This document shows positions 51,489 to 59,651 of a DNA stretch of 59,651 nucleotides, in pieces. How positions within the stretch are numbered: the first letter of the stretch is position 1; every line of letters starts with the position of its first letter. The notes under the pieces are model-generated. The model made no database searches. It was not told the DNA's origin and saw only the letters and a list, made by a program, of their open reading frames with translations. The position numbers were made by a program, and so were the translations under genes. Source of the DNA: Cyanobacteria bacterium REEB446 (GTDB lineage: Bacteria > Cyanobacteriota > Vampirovibrionia > LMEP-6097); the NCBI GenBank assembly GCA_018970325.1, contig JAGWWP010000008.1, positions 1 through 59,651 of the forward strand. Direction: 5' to 3'.

Positions 51489-51740
51489 TTATCTTTCTGC
51501 TGCAACTAGATCTCTGTCTAGAGACATCGCAAATGAGCCAGTAGCCTCTTCGATGTTACCACCAAGCTTATACTGCCTAGCCCATTGTTCTAAAACCTCA
51601 GCTTGGCTTACGTTTCTTTCCTGAGCAATACCCTTAATAATTATTAATGCTTCAGGACTTAGGCGAAAAGATACCATTGTTTTGGCTTCGCCGTATCTTG
51701 GCTTAGGACCTGTTTTTTTCTTACTTACTGTTTCTATCAT
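51489..51740 (-). CDS. Ribbon-helix-helix (CopG/Arc-like) protein
   Basis: An 83-residue protein. KTMVSFRLSPEALIIIKGIA, then QERNVSQAEVLEQWARQY, at residues 20-57 fits a ribbon-helix-helix DNA-binding domain: a beta strand with alternating polar residues, then two helices. The N-terminus is basic (SKKKTGPKPRYG). Such proteins are small repressors or antitoxins, but no toxin gene adjoins it. A terminator follows at 51428. It probably forms a single-gene unit. Confidence 0.7.
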   Translation of the reverse strand: MIETVSKKKTGPKPRYGEAKTMVSFRLSPEALIIIKGIAQERNVSQAEVLEQWARQYKLGGNIEEATGSFAMSLDRDLVAAER

Positions 51741-51891
51741 TTAGATTCCCCTAATATTTCGTCTTAACTAGATGTTGATATATTTACACGTTATACATTA
51801 ATGTTCAGTTAAGACAAAATAAATTGTGTATCACTTAATTAAGAATCATAATACAGGACTAGGATATTGTAAAGGCTTATTTCTGAAAAAT

Positions 51892-52515
51892 TTATTTTTT
51901 ATTCTGATTTACAAGGTTTTGAATGACATTCAGGATTTTAGCTCTAAATTCTCGAAGACTCGAATTATTCGAAATTACGATATCTGATTTAGAGATCTTT
52001 TCTTCTTGAGACATCTGAGAATTAATTCTATTTAGTATTTCTTCTTCACCCATTTCTGGATTACGCTTTTTTAGCCTCTCTATTTGCACGGATTTATCTA
52101 CTTGAATGAAAACTATAGAGTCAAATCTCTTTTCTAAATGTGCCTCAAAGAGCAGAGGAACATCATTTACCAAGATAGGTGAGTTTGCATTTTCTTTCAC
52201 CCATTCTTTAAGTTTCTCTTCGACTAAGGGGTGAACCTTATCTTCTAGGAGCTTTCGCTTAGCTTTCTGTTCGTTTTTTTCACCAAAAATCTGTCCAGCA
52301 ATGATTTTTCTATCCAAAGAACCATATTCCTTGATTAAAAATTCTTGTAAATCTTTGTCAGAATTATATAGCTTATGAACTATGGCATCACTGCTTATGG
52401 AAGGTATTCCTTCTTCTTCGAAAAAACGAGCAGCTGTAGATTTACCAGAACCGATATTACCTGTCAGTCCTATTAAGTGTGGTTTTTTAGCTAAGTCCGA
52501 AGTTAAGAATGACAC
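51892..52515 (-). CDS. coaE: Dephospho-CoA kinase
   Basis: CoaE phosphorylates dephospho-CoA in the last step of coenzyme A synthesis, in the cytoplasm. The 207-residue protein has Walker A GLTGNIGSGKSTAARFFEEE at residues 16-35, SSDAIVHKLY near 41, the lid region with KVHPLVEEKLKEW near 93, and VNDVPLLFEAHLEKRFDSIV near 113. Length and motif order are normal. Its start overlaps the end of the HD-GYP gene by 13 bp, so the two are co-transcribed. Confidence 0.95.
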   Translation of the reverse strand: MSFLTSDLAKKPHLIGLTGNIGSGKSTAARFFEEEGIPSISSDAIVHKLYNSDKDLQEFLIKEYGSLDRKIIAGQIFGEKNEQKAKRKLLEDKVHPLVEEKLKEWVKENANSPILVNDVPLLFEAHLEKRFDSIVFIQVDKSVQIERLKKRNPEMGEEEILNRINSQMSQEEKISKSDIVISNNSSLREFRAKILNVIQNLVNQNKK

Positions 52516-53165
52516 TGATTAAGGTTTAATTTTAATTCTTCTGTGCTGTAAACACTGATAATCTGATCATTAATTACAAATTTATTTTGCCACCATTCTG
52601 TAAACGCTTCTACTACTTCATTATCGAATTGAGTGCCTGCACATCTTTTAAGCTCAGCCATAGCCTCTTCAGGGCTCTTAGCAGGGGTATAAATTCGGTT
52701 AGTGGTCATCGCATCGTAAGAATCAACTACGCAAGTAATTTTTGCGATTAAGGGTATATCCTCCCCTGCAAGGCCATGTGGATAACCTTTGCCGTCTATC
52801 CTCTCATGATGAAATAAAACAGGCTCTAAGCAGTGTTTAAGTGAATCAGATTGACTGATAATATCTGCACCTAAAACTACATGGGTTTTCATGATTCTAA
52901 ATTCATCCATGGTTAAGGAGGCTGGTTTTAGAAGTATTGCGTCACGAATGCCCATCTTGCCGATATCGTGTAACAAAGCACCGCCTTCTAAACTAACTTG
53001 CAGTTGTTCGGGTAAAGAAAATAATTTCCCTAAATCCTTAGCCATTTTATAGACTCGATAGCTATGACCACTGGTGTAAGGATCTTTTAATTCCAAAGCA
53101 TGAATCAGAGATTTTGCAACCTCATAATAGGAATTATTGATTTTAGGGTCTGATCTTTGATTCAT
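52503..53165 (-). CDS. HD-GYP domain phosphodiesterase
   Basis: The 220-residue protein is almost entirely an HD-GYP domain. TSGHSYRVYKMAKDLGK lies near 37, GALLHDIGKMGIRDAILLKP near 63 (HD pair), then HVVLGADII, FHHERIDGKGYPHGLAG near 117 (the GYP motif) and DSYDAMTTNRIY near 148. HD-GYP proteins usually break down cyclic di-GMP. No sensor domain is attached, so it must act as a single-domain enzyme. It is encoded upstream of and overlapping coaE. The predicted activity is by motif only. Confidence 0.92.
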   Translation of the reverse strand: MNQRSDPKINNSYYEVAKSLIHALELKDPYTSGHSYRVYKMAKDLGKLFSLPEQLQVSLEGGALLHDIGKMGIRDAILLKPASLTMDEFRIMKTHVVLGADIISQSDSLKHCLEPVLFHHERIDGKGYPHGLAGEDIPLIAKITCVVDSYDAMTTNRIYTPAKSPEEAMAELKRCAGTQFDNEVVEAFTEWWQNKFVINDQIISVYSTEELKLNLNQCHS

Positions 53166-53375
53166 TTAATGAAATGATTAATACTATTATCGGATCGTTC
53201 TTTAAAAGCCTTAGGCCTTACTATATAATAGTATCTTTTAAAACTTAAAAAAACATTAACTTGTAGTTTTATTGAATTAATAAAGCTTAATTTAGTAGAC
53301 TTTTAAGTATTTCTACTCAGATAATACATTATCAATTCCAAAGGGAATATAATTTTTAGGTAGTAGCTGAAAATT

Positions 53376-55193
53376 ATGTATAAATGGAGTTGTGGGTTAA
53401 GACTATTTGTCGTTATTTATAGTCTTATAATTTTTAATTTAGGATGCTTGGCGAATCCATATCAATCGACAGAAGCTGATAAAAAGGCGGATGTCTCCCG
53501 CTTAATTAATCAGGGGATTAAATACCATAGCAGCAGAAATTATCCATTAGCTATTCAAGCTTTTTCTGATGCCTATAATATTGATAATAATAATTTAGAA
53601 ATTACTAGTAATCTGAGTATTACTCATAATAATTATGGTAAATATCTTGCCGAGCGCACAGATCCCAAAGGAGCTATGACCCAGTTCCGTACAGCACTTT
53701 ACTATGATATTAATAATGATATTGCAAGAAAGAATTTAGAAACCCAGTTACAGGCAAAGAAAGTAAACCCTAAAGACAGCACTGTTAGGCTACTAGAAGC
53801 TGAAGATGAGCGTGCCCAGAGTAATTTCTTTGCAGCTTTAGGTGAGTTAAATGAAATTAATAAAATACAAGAGACTCCTAGAGCCTTTTTAATGATAGGA
53901 AAGATTTATCATGTACTTTCTTTAAGATCTATTGACGATAAAGTCGGTTTTATGGCGAAGTCACTGAAGAATCTTGATAAGGCACAGCTTCTAGAGCCAC
54001 GCAATCCAGAGCCAATTATAGCTAAAGGTGATATCTATGTAGCTAAAGGAAAGATATCAAGAGGTATAGACTATTATAAGCAAGCCATAGAACTGGACCC
54101 GACTAATGGGCCCGCTCAACAAGCATTAGTGAATGGTTGGTTAGCTGCTATCAGAGTGGCTCCTAGTATAGCGAATAATTTTGTGGGTTTAGCGACTGCT
54201 TATCAGTTACAGGGAAATATAGATCAAGCTGAAAAGAATTACAGAAGAGCCTTACAACTAGAACCCACTAACCAATTAGCTGTTGATGGTATTAAAGCAA
54301 TAGAAAATGACAAAGTTCAGATGGAATTAGATCTGTTTCTGAATCGTGCAATAGCTTTTCAGAAAGAAGGCAGATATGATGAAAGTATAGATAGCTACAT
54401 AAAAGCAGTAAGATTATCACCGCGTAATGCTGATATTCACTACAATGTGGGCACCTCTTTTCAAGCCAAGAAGGACTGGTTTCAAGCAGAGAAAGCTTAT
54501 AGAAGAGCTCTTGAGCTAGATCCTAATCATAAAGAAGCCATTCTTGCTTTAAAAGCTCTTACTGATGATAGAAAGGAAACGCAAATATCAGAAGCCTTTG
54601 ATAAAGCTATCGCTCTGCAACAACAAGGTCTCTTAGCTGAAGCTATTGCTATTTATTTAAAAGTCGCAGAGGATAAGCCTGCTGACGACACTCTTTTTTA
54701 TAATTTAGGAACTGCATATCAAGGGAATGGTGAATTTGATAAAGCGAAGGAAAGTTTTATCCGAGCTGCTACTCTCAAGCCGGAGGATCAGACTTATAAA
54801 GATGCTTTAGCTTTCATCGTTAATAAAAAAGCTGATCAGCTTTTAGAAAAAGGGGTTAATGCTCAGACTAATGGTAAATATGAAGAGGCTATTGCATTTT
54901 ATCTTGATCTATTGAAGATAAATTCAGGGCGTGCAGATATTTGGTATAACCTTGGCATTGCCTATCAGTCTATAGCTAAACCAGACGAAGCCTTAAACGC
55001 TTATACTAAAGCTTTTGAGATCAACCCTCGTGAGCAGTCTGATGCGATATTCTTTGGGGCACTTATCCTTGAAGATAAGAAAAATATAACTAAAGCCATG
55101 GAATTATATGAAAAATACATAAAAGTTGCTCCCAGTGGGGAATATTTCATGGATGCAAGAGATCGTTTAGAGTACATAAAGTCACAAAATTAA
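53376..55193 (+). CDS. Secreted or membrane-tethered TPR protein
   Basis: The 605-residue protein begins with a signal peptide (LRLFVVIYSLIIFNLGCLANPY); the cysteine could be a lipid site, but NLGC is not a standard lipobox, so cleavage after CLA is as likely. The remainder is a run of about ten to twelve tetratricopeptide repeats, for example NYPLAIQAFSDAYNIDNNNL, YRRALQLEPTNQLAVDGIK and FDKAKESFIRAATLKPEDQT. TPR arrays bind other proteins. It acts outside the cytoplasmic membrane if the signal is used. Partner unknown. A small gene follows 15 bp downstream. Confidence 0.8.
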   Translation: MYKWSCGLRLFVVIYSLIIFNLGCLANPYQSTEADKKADVSRLINQGIKYHSSRNYPLAIQAFSDAYNIDNNNLEITSNLSITHNNYGKYLAERTDPKGAMTQFRTALYYDINNDIARKNLETQLQAKKVNPKDSTVRLLEAEDERAQSNFFAALGELNEINKIQETPRAFLMIGKIYHVLSLRSIDDKVGFMAKSLKNLDKAQLLEPRNPEPIIAKGDIYVAKGKISRGIDYYKQAIELDPTNGPAQQALVNGWLAAIRVAPSIANNFVGLATAYQLQGNIDQAEKNYRRALQLEPTNQLAVDGIKAIENDKVQMELDLFLNRAIAFQKEGRYDESIDSYIKAVRLSPRNADIHYNVGTSFQAKKDWFQAEKAYRRALELDPNHKEAILALKALTDDRKETQISEAFDKAIALQQQGLLAEAIAIYLKVAEDKPADDTLFYNLGTAYQGNGEFDKAKESFIRAATLKPEDQTYKDALAFIVNKKADQLLEKGVNAQTNGKYEEAIAFYLDLLKINSGRADIWYNLGIAYQSIAKPDEALNAYTKAFEINPREQSDAIFFGALILEDKKNITKAMELYEKYIKVAPSGEYFMDARDRLEYIKSQN

Positions 55194-55208
55194 GGGAATA
55201 TATAGAGA

Positions 55209-55442
55209 ATGTTCTACTCAGAACCGATAATTGAAAATTTCATTGCCGGAATCAGCCAAGAGGACTTTTTGAAGATTGAGGCTGTTGATGATGACGAGCA
55301 GGCTTACTCAATGATTACGAAACTGTATGAACGAGATTTCGGAGCGGCTCCGAGTGGTGTTGGCGAATATTTAATTCGTAATAAATTTCAAATAGGTTCT
55401 ATAGAGTCCAACAAAACTTATATCCCAGACAGCTTACTTTAA
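55209..55442 (+). CDS. Small acidic protein
   Basis: A 77-residue protein rich in acidic residues (DFLKIEAVDDDEQAYSMITK, then LYERDFGAAPSGVGEYLIR). It has no recognised domain. The gene starts 15 bp after the TPR gene, preceded by an AG-rich stretch (agggaatatatagagaATG), so both probably form one operon. It may be a partner of the TPR protein; that is inference from spacing alone. Confidence 0.6.
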   Translation: MFYSEPIIENFIAGISQEDFLKIEAVDDDEQAYSMITKLYERDFGAAPSGVGEYLIRNKFQIGSIESNKTYIPDSLL

Positions 55443-55526
55443 GTTTCCTTAAGAATTTTAAGCATAGTATATTTACGTATTGTATAATTTATTTCGGGTT
55501 ATGTTTTAAAACTTTCCCCGAAGCAT

Positions 55527-56918
55527 ATGGCTGCATCAATCAGTGAACGCCCAATATCAGTAGGAGAGGTGGATAATCCTTCTGCAAAGCTTGGCATTAA
55601 AACTCTTGAAACTACAGTTCCAGAGCTTAAAGAGTCTCCTGAAATAGATTCAGCTTCTGGAATTACAGCTGCTAATAAAGCAAAGCGTACTACTGGAACC
55701 GATTTGGCTGCAAAGGTAGATACTAAAAAAGGCTTCCTTGAAAGATTTTTTGGTGGCTTTAAGCTCCCTTGGTTTAGAAAAAAAGAGACTGTAGAAGCCG
55801 AGACTGCTAAGTCATCAGCAGATCAGATTATAACCTTGCCTCAGTCTAAAGTCTTTTTGCCAACTGATTTCGATAATATTATCGCCATGAAAAATGAAGG
55901 GCAATATAAAACGAATGAAGATTTTTTAAAACTTGGCTTACCAGAGAAATTTTCGAATTTAATAAAAATAGCTTCCGTTAATGGAAAAGAACTTAAATTA
56001 CTTGAAAATATTGCGTGGCAACAGCTAGCTTATGATCTTTACCAAGGTTTCGCTTTTGAGAAAAATGAAAAAGGTGAGTTAGAGCCAAAGGTACTCAATA
56101 ATCGTTATATCTCGACAGTGGTTACTAGGAATCCTTACGAGATGGCTCAGGATAAGTTAAAGGCTATCGAGTCTCCTATTTTAGATAGTTTAAAGCCTAC
56201 TTTAGTAAGCAGAGAACAGCTTGGTACTAAGGAGGAAGCTAAGGAGTTAGCTCAATATTCACCTAATAAGGGACGTTTTTCTCCGATTAATCGCAGTTTA
56301 TATCTTTTGAAAAATCTCGTAACGAAGCCTTCTAAAACGATTTCTCATATTAAAGAATTTGGTTTTGGGGCGGCTTCTTTGAAGCCGCCTGATAAATGGA
56401 CACCACTCTTGATGCCTAACAGCGAATTTACGACTAAAGATGGTAAAAAAATTGATGTACCTGTTCCGTTACTTATAGATGATACGCCTAATAATAATGG
56501 TGGTAATAAACCAGGATTTGGTTATCAGCCTGAATTTCTATCCGAATTACGAGATCCAAAAAAGTTTATTGAGATGACTGTTACGTCTGGTATTGATAAA
56601 GCAACAGGTATACTTGATCCAAGAAAAACAGATTTTTATCAAAAACTGGTCAAAGAGATGATTCGACCGCTTGAAGATAAAGGACCAGAAGAGTTTTTAA
56701 AAACTAAACAGTGTGATCTTAAGCCAGAAGAACTTAATGCCATTATGGAATTTAAGAGAAAGCATGAAAACGATGTCGTCACCGATAAAAGAAGTGCTGC
56801 CTCTAGACCATTACTTTCATACAAAGCAGCTCATAATGCAAATCAATCAGGAGTATACGAGCAGCAGTTCCTTAGAACCGTTAGCAGAGAACAGCTTTAT
56901 GCTTCAGCTAAAGTGTAA
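55527..56918 (+). CDS. Hydrophilic protein of unknown function
   Basis: The 463-residue protein has a Ser/Thr/Glu-rich, probably disordered first 65 residues, then a basic patch (GFLERFFGGFKLPWFRKKE) and a soluble body with no motif I know. It has neither a clear signal peptide nor a membrane helix. There is an Asn/Gly-rich linker (DDTPNNNGGNKPGFG) in the middle. The arrangement of a disordered N-terminus and a soluble body is compatible with a secreted substrate, but nothing in the sequence shows it. It has its own upstream region with TTGTATAATTT (55475-55485), a possible -10 box. Confidence 0.6.
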   Translation: MAASISERPISVGEVDNPSAKLGIKTLETTVPELKESPEIDSASGITAANKAKRTTGTDLAAKVDTKKGFLERFFGGFKLPWFRKKETVEAETAKSSADQIITLPQSKVFLPTDFDNIIAMKNEGQYKTNEDFLKLGLPEKFSNLIKIASVNGKELKLLENIAWQQLAYDLYQGFAFEKNEKGELEPKVLNNRYISTVVTRNPYEMAQDKLKAIESPILDSLKPTLVSREQLGTKEEAKELAQYSPNKGRFSPINRSLYLLKNLVTKPSKTISHIKEFGFGAASLKPPDKWTPLLMPNSEFTTKDGKKIDVPVPLLIDDTPNNNGGNKPGFGYQPEFLSELRDPKKFIEMTVTSGIDKATGILDPRKTDFYQKLVKEMIRPLEDKGPEEFLKTKQCDLKPEELNAIMEFKRKHENDVVTDKRSAASRPLLSYKAAHNANQSGVYEQQFLRTVSREQLYASAKV

Positions 56919-57035
56919 TTAGCATTTCAGCTCTTTTTTACTACGTAAAGAGAGACTCTTGCTGAATATCCAAGTTAAAGCCTCAGAGGCATAAACGAGT
57001 AGGGTCGTGTGTGAATATAAGGGGTTGAATAAAGC

Positions 57036-57752
57036 TTATACTGCGACTAAAGTACTTTGATCTATTTTTAAACCAGGTCCCTGTGTGATACTAACGAAAA
57101 CTGATTCCATATAAGTACCCTTAGAAGCAGATGGCTTATTTTTTCTAATTTCTTGCACAGCTGCAACCAAATTAGCGAATAACTCATCTTGAGAAAAACT
57201 AGATTTACCGATAGGTAAATGCACAACAGCACCAGTTTTTTCAGCTCTGAAAGTAACTTTACCAGCTTGAAGATCTTTTACAGCTTTAGCTACATCGGCA
57301 GTCACCGTACCATCTTTAGGGTTAGGCATAAGACCTCTTGGACCTAATACTCTACCTAATTTACCTAAAAGAGGCATAGTATCTGGAGTTGCGACTAATA
57401 CATCGAATTCCATCCAACCATCTTGGATTTTCTGAACCAACTCTTCCGTTCCAGCAAAATCAGCACCAGCATCTTTAGCAGCCTGTACTTTTTCACCTTT
57501 CGCGATAACTGCGATTCTCGTTTTTTTACCAGTACCAGAAGGCAGTACCACTGACGATCTTACCTGTTGGTCATTAGCTTTAGTATCTATCCCTAACTTA
57601 ACAGATAATTCAAAAGTCTGATTAGTGTTCTTAGAACCTGAATCCTTAATAAACTTTTTTAAAGTATCAATCGCAAGCCTAGCATCAGTATCAGTATTAA
57701 ACTGCTCTGCTACTGCTTGAATTTGTTTTTGTCTTTTCGTTAATTTCGCCAT
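57036..57752 (-). CDS. rplA: 50S ribosomal protein L1
   Basis: L1 binds 23S rRNA and forms the mobile stalk by the E site; in many bacteria it also represses its own operon. The 238-residue protein shows TFELSVKLGIDTKANDQQVR near 42, VLPSGTGKKTRIAVIAKGEK near 69, LGRVLGPRGLMPNPKDGTV near 132 and GKSSFSQDELFANL near 183. Length is normal. It follows rplK by 30 bp. rplJ and rplL do not follow, so the usual L11-L1-L10-L7/L12 cluster is broken here. Confidence 0.98.
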   Translation of the reverse strand: MAKLTKRQKQIQAVAEQFNTDTDARLAIDTLKKFIKDSGSKNTNQTFELSVKLGIDTKANDQQVRSSVVLPSGTGKKTRIAVIAKGEKVQAAKDAGADFAGTEELVQKIQDGWMEFDVLVATPDTMPLLGKLGRVLGPRGLMPNPKDGTVTADVAKAVKDLQAGKVTFRAEKTGAVVHLPIGKSSFSQDELFANLVAAVQEIRKNKPSASKGTYMESVFVSITQGPGLKIDQSTLVAV

Positions 57753-57782
57753 TTTAAAACCTCAAAAATTTCCTTATTATAA

Positions 57783-58214
57783 TTAGCCTAAAACTACAAC
57801 GCCCATGCTTCTTGCAGTACCAGCGATGATTTTACAAGCTGCGTCTTCGTCATTAGCATTTAAATCAGGCATTTTTTGCTTAGCAATTTCAAGAATCTGA
57901 GCCATAGTTATAGTTCCTACTTTATCCATATGCGGCTTAGCAGAACCTTTTTCTATCTTAATTTTTTTCTTGATAAGAACAGCCGCTGGAGGCTCTTTAA
58001 ATTCAAGTTCATAAGATCTATCTTCAAAAACTGTTATAACAACAGGGATTATATACCCTTCTTTATCTTTAGTACGCTCGTTATAGACTTTACAAAAGTC
58101 CATAATGTTAACACCATATTGACCTAAAGCTGGACCAACTGGAGGTGCTGGATTAGCTTTCCCCGCTTGAAGCTGTAAATTTATGTAGCCTAATATCTTC
58201 TTTTGCTTAGCCAT
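57783..58214 (-). CDS. rplK: 50S ribosomal protein L11
   Basis: L11 sits at the GTPase centre of the 50S subunit and is needed for stringent response signalling. The 143-residue protein starts with [20 protein letters not shown] and [20 protein letters not shown] and ends with [13 protein letters not shown], all diagnostic. It is first in a two-gene operon with rplA. nusG and secE, normally upstream, are absent; nadC is divergent instead. Confidence 0.98.
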   Translation of the reverse strand: MAKQKKILGYINLQLQAGKANPAPPVGPALGQYGVNIMDFCKVYNERTKDKEGYIIPVVITVFEDRSYELEFKEPPAAVLIKKKIKIEKGSAKPHMDKVGTITMAQILEIAKQKMPDLNANDEDAACKIIAGTARSMGVVVLG

Positions 58215-58238
58215 GCTTGCCCTTTAAATAGAGTTGAT

Positions 58239-58244
58239 ATTATA
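58239..58244 (-). promoter_or_regulatory. Possible -10 box of rplK-rplA
   Basis: TATAAT on the minus strand, 24 bases before the rplK ATG. A -35 box is not obvious. Confidence 0.5.
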
Positions 58245-58334
58245 GCAGATGCAAAAGGACTTAATTATTTAGTAAAGATTGAATTTTTATTAAAGGTATT
58301 TTAAGATAGATTCTTAATCCAGAGGGGACTGCTC

Positions 58335-58353
58335 GTAAACGCAGAAATTGAAG
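58335..58353 (+). repeat. Dispersed element core before nadC
   Basis: gtaaacgcagaaattgaag is identical over 19 bp to 14704-14722 in the hsdR copy. It ends 1 bp before the TTG start of nadC. Confidence 0.65.
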
Positions 58354-58354
58354 A

Positions 58355-59329
58355 TTGCTTGAGCTAGAAAAGAATCTAATAGACGACCTTATCTTACTCA
58401 GTCTTCGAGAAGATTTAGAGCCCCATGGAGATTTAAGTAGTCTTTTAACCATAGACTGCGCCCAGCAAGCTGATGCTGAAATCGTAGCTAAAGAAGATGG
58501 GATTATGAGCTGTGGTTTTTTGGTCGCTGAAATTTTAAATCAGGGACAGGAATACTTAATAAATAATTTTATAAAGATGAGGACCGTTGAAAACGCAGAA
58601 ATTGGAGTTCCGCTACATGCCCTAGAAGTTTATTTTAAAGATGGCGAGAAATTCTGTAAGGGAGACTGTTTAATGAAAATTCAAGGCTCTGCCATGCTGC
58701 TACTCGCAATGGAGAGAACGATATTAAATTTTCTACAGAGATTAGCTGGTATCGCTACACTGACGAGAGAAATAACTTCCTTATTAGAGAATACATCTAC
58801 TAAATTATTAGACACCCGTAAAACGAATCCAGGGATGCGGGTTTTAGAGAAAATGGCCTTTAAGCATGGCTTGGCTACTAATCACAGACTTAATCTTAGC
58901 GATATGATAATGCTAAAAGAAAATCATATAAATTTATCTAGATTTAAAAATATTAAGGAAGCACTTCTTCATACTAGAGAGCAAGTGGAGAAGAGTAATC
59001 TTAAAAATCTAAGTGGAGAAACTCTGAAAATTGAAATTGAAATTAATCAAGAGAATCTATATCTTCTAGAAGGTATTATTCAAGAGGGTCTTGCTGATGT
59101 CGTAATGTTAGATAATTTTTCAGTAGATGAATTGTCTCAAGTGATGGCGAATATAAGAGCTTGGCAGGCTGAAAACGCAGAAATTGGAGTTTTTATCGAA
59201 ATCAGTGGCGGTATAAATCCTGAAAATATTTTAAGTTATTTAAAGCTAAAGCCTGATTTTATTTCAACTAGTTATGTCTCCAAGAATGCTCACAGCATTG
59301 ATCTTTCAATGTTAATTACTAAAAATTAG
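58355..59329 (+). CDS. nadC: Nicotinate-nucleotide diphosphorylase (carboxylating)
   Basis: NadC converts quinolinate and PRPP to nicotinate mononucleotide in NAD synthesis. The 324-residue protein has LREDLEPHGDLSS near 18, ERTILNFLQRLAGIATLT near 120, LDTRKTNPGMRVLEKMA near 146, HRLNLSDMIMLKENH near 168, VVMLDNFSVDEL near 248 and ISGGINPENI near 283. Family members have about 280-300 residues. Two extra short peptides containing ENAEIGV, at about 75-89 and 273-279, account for the added length and are copies of the dispersed repeat. The start is TTG 58355, since an in-frame TGA lies just upstream. Confidence 0.95.
   Translation: MLELEKNLIDDLILLSLREDLEPHGDLSSLLTIDCAQQADAEIVAKEDGIMSCGFLVAEILNQGQEYLINNFIKMRTVENAEIGVPLHALEVYFKDGEKFCKGDCLMKIQGSAMLLLAMERTILNFLQRLAGIATLTREITSLLENTSTKLLDTRKTNPGMRVLEKMAFKHGLATNHRLNLSDMIMLKENHINLSRFKNIKEALLHTREQVEKSNLKNLSGETLKIEIEINQENLYLLEGIIQEGLADVVMLDNFSVDELSQVMANIRAWQAENAEIGVFIEISGGINPENILSYLKLKPDFISTSYVSKNAHSIDLSMLITKN
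58579..58621 (+). repeat. Dispersed element, right-half copy in nadC
   Basis: Corresponds to 22260-22302 of the full copy with one base extra near its start. It encodes RTVENAEIGVPLHA in a region where E. coli NadC has no such residues. Confidence 0.75.
59171..59191 (+). repeat. Dispersed element core, second copy in nadC
   Basis: These 21 bp are identical to 58589-58609 and encode ENAEIGV again, just before the strand that ends in ISGGI. Confidence 0.8.
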
Positions 59330-59332
59330 GAT

Positions 59333-59515
59333 TTAGGAGAGGGCTTGGCTTTTATTTTTAGTTTTTTGAATAGCTTCATCTAACATTTTTTCAAAATCAG
59401 TACCAGCTTTCTTTAAATTTAAAAATTTACTTTCTAGGAGTTTATTCCTTAAGGTCTTTTTATAATTATCTATCCTTGAGAAATCATTAGCGAGTTCGAC
59501 CGCCTTTGCTGGCAC
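59333..59515 (-). pseudogene. Possible C-terminal fragment of a SPINDLY/OGT-like glycosyltransferase
   Basis: Sixty residues from GTG 59515. ELANDFSRIDNYKKTLRNKL then LESKFLNLKKAGTDFEKMLD is reminiscent of the last helices of bacterial TPR-OGT (SPINDLY-type) proteins, which carry a 'LR..L..SPL.D...fa...E' pattern. Everything upstream of the GTG is lost, with an in-frame TAA directly before it. The break lies at gcaacagtgcc (minus strand), which resembles the right end of the dispersed element. Weak identification. Confidence 0.4.
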
Positions 59516-59651
59516 TGTTGCTTAATTAAAATCACACAAAGGAGCCAAGAAGAAATGATGAAAAAGGCTTCAAGTATTGAGTTTGCAGCTGATTAGATTT
59601 AATAATTTATTGATAAGTGAGTAAAAGAGAGTGTTTCAGGCACAAATATCC

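Noticed and set aside
59555-59596. Very short frame MMKKASSIEFAAD after a GGAG
   Set aside because: Thirteen codons, no further support; could be chance.

Overview
The window is a low-GC bacterial chromosome segment that uses the standard code. It has housekeeping genes on the right (mfd, an alanine-glyoxylate aminotransferase-like gene, secF, coaE, rplK-rplA, nadC, an FlhA/SctV export gate) and a long anti-phage island on the left and centre. No rRNA, tRNA, CRISPR array, transposase or integrase was seen. RNase J-like, AgxT-like and FlhA-like genes in an AT-rich setting would fit a non-photosynthetic cyanobacterial relative (Melainabacteria/Vampirovibrionia). That is a guess from gene content, not a demonstrated placement.

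Layout. 1-459: end of a leucine-rich-repeat protein. 600-15780: an expanded type I restriction-modification locus (half-size HsdS, HsdM, full HsdS, HsdR). Between its subunit genes lie an RloC/PrrC-like anticodon nuclease, an AlbA_2/Schlafen-type ATPase, a small HEPN-like protein, and intact or decayed RhuM, Bro-N, KilA-N and DinD genes. 15850-23426: two large fused SWIM-SNF2 helicases, the first split by a frameshift, with a small membrane protein between them. 23442-33664: a DNA phosphorothioation defence operon of the Ssp type (sspB, sspC, sspD, sspE, a phosphorothioation-linked methyltransferase, and a cysteine desulfurase in the sspA role). 33653-37098: a convergent GHKL ATPase plus helicase pair. 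37277-39990: an XRE regulator, a HigB/HigA-ImmA toxin-antitoxin pair and a decayed reverse transcriptase. 40000-46607: the agxT, RNase J-like and mfd operon. 46738-59515: mixed housekeeping and unknown genes.

How it fits together. HsdM, HsdS and HsdR would methylate or cut DNA. The order hsdM-hsdS-nuclease-hsdR matches the known Prr logic, in which a phage that disables the restriction enzyme releases a tRNA-cutting toxin. The Ssp proteins would put sulfur in the DNA backbone, and SspE would act on phage DNA. Helicases and a GHKL ATPase flank both systems.

The most unusual signal is a dispersed repeat of about 121 bp with complementary ends. The full copy sits in the second SNF2 gene with a 5-bp target duplication and adds exactly 42 codons. 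The neighbouring paralogue shows the empty site. Partial copies lie in hsdR, the YgjP-like gene and nadC, nearly all read in the same orientation and frame as an (E)NAEIGV-like peptide, with further copies between genes. This resembles the Rickettsia palindromic elements that insert peptides into proteins. A second notable signal is an RNase J-like protein that has lost all its metal-binding motifs.
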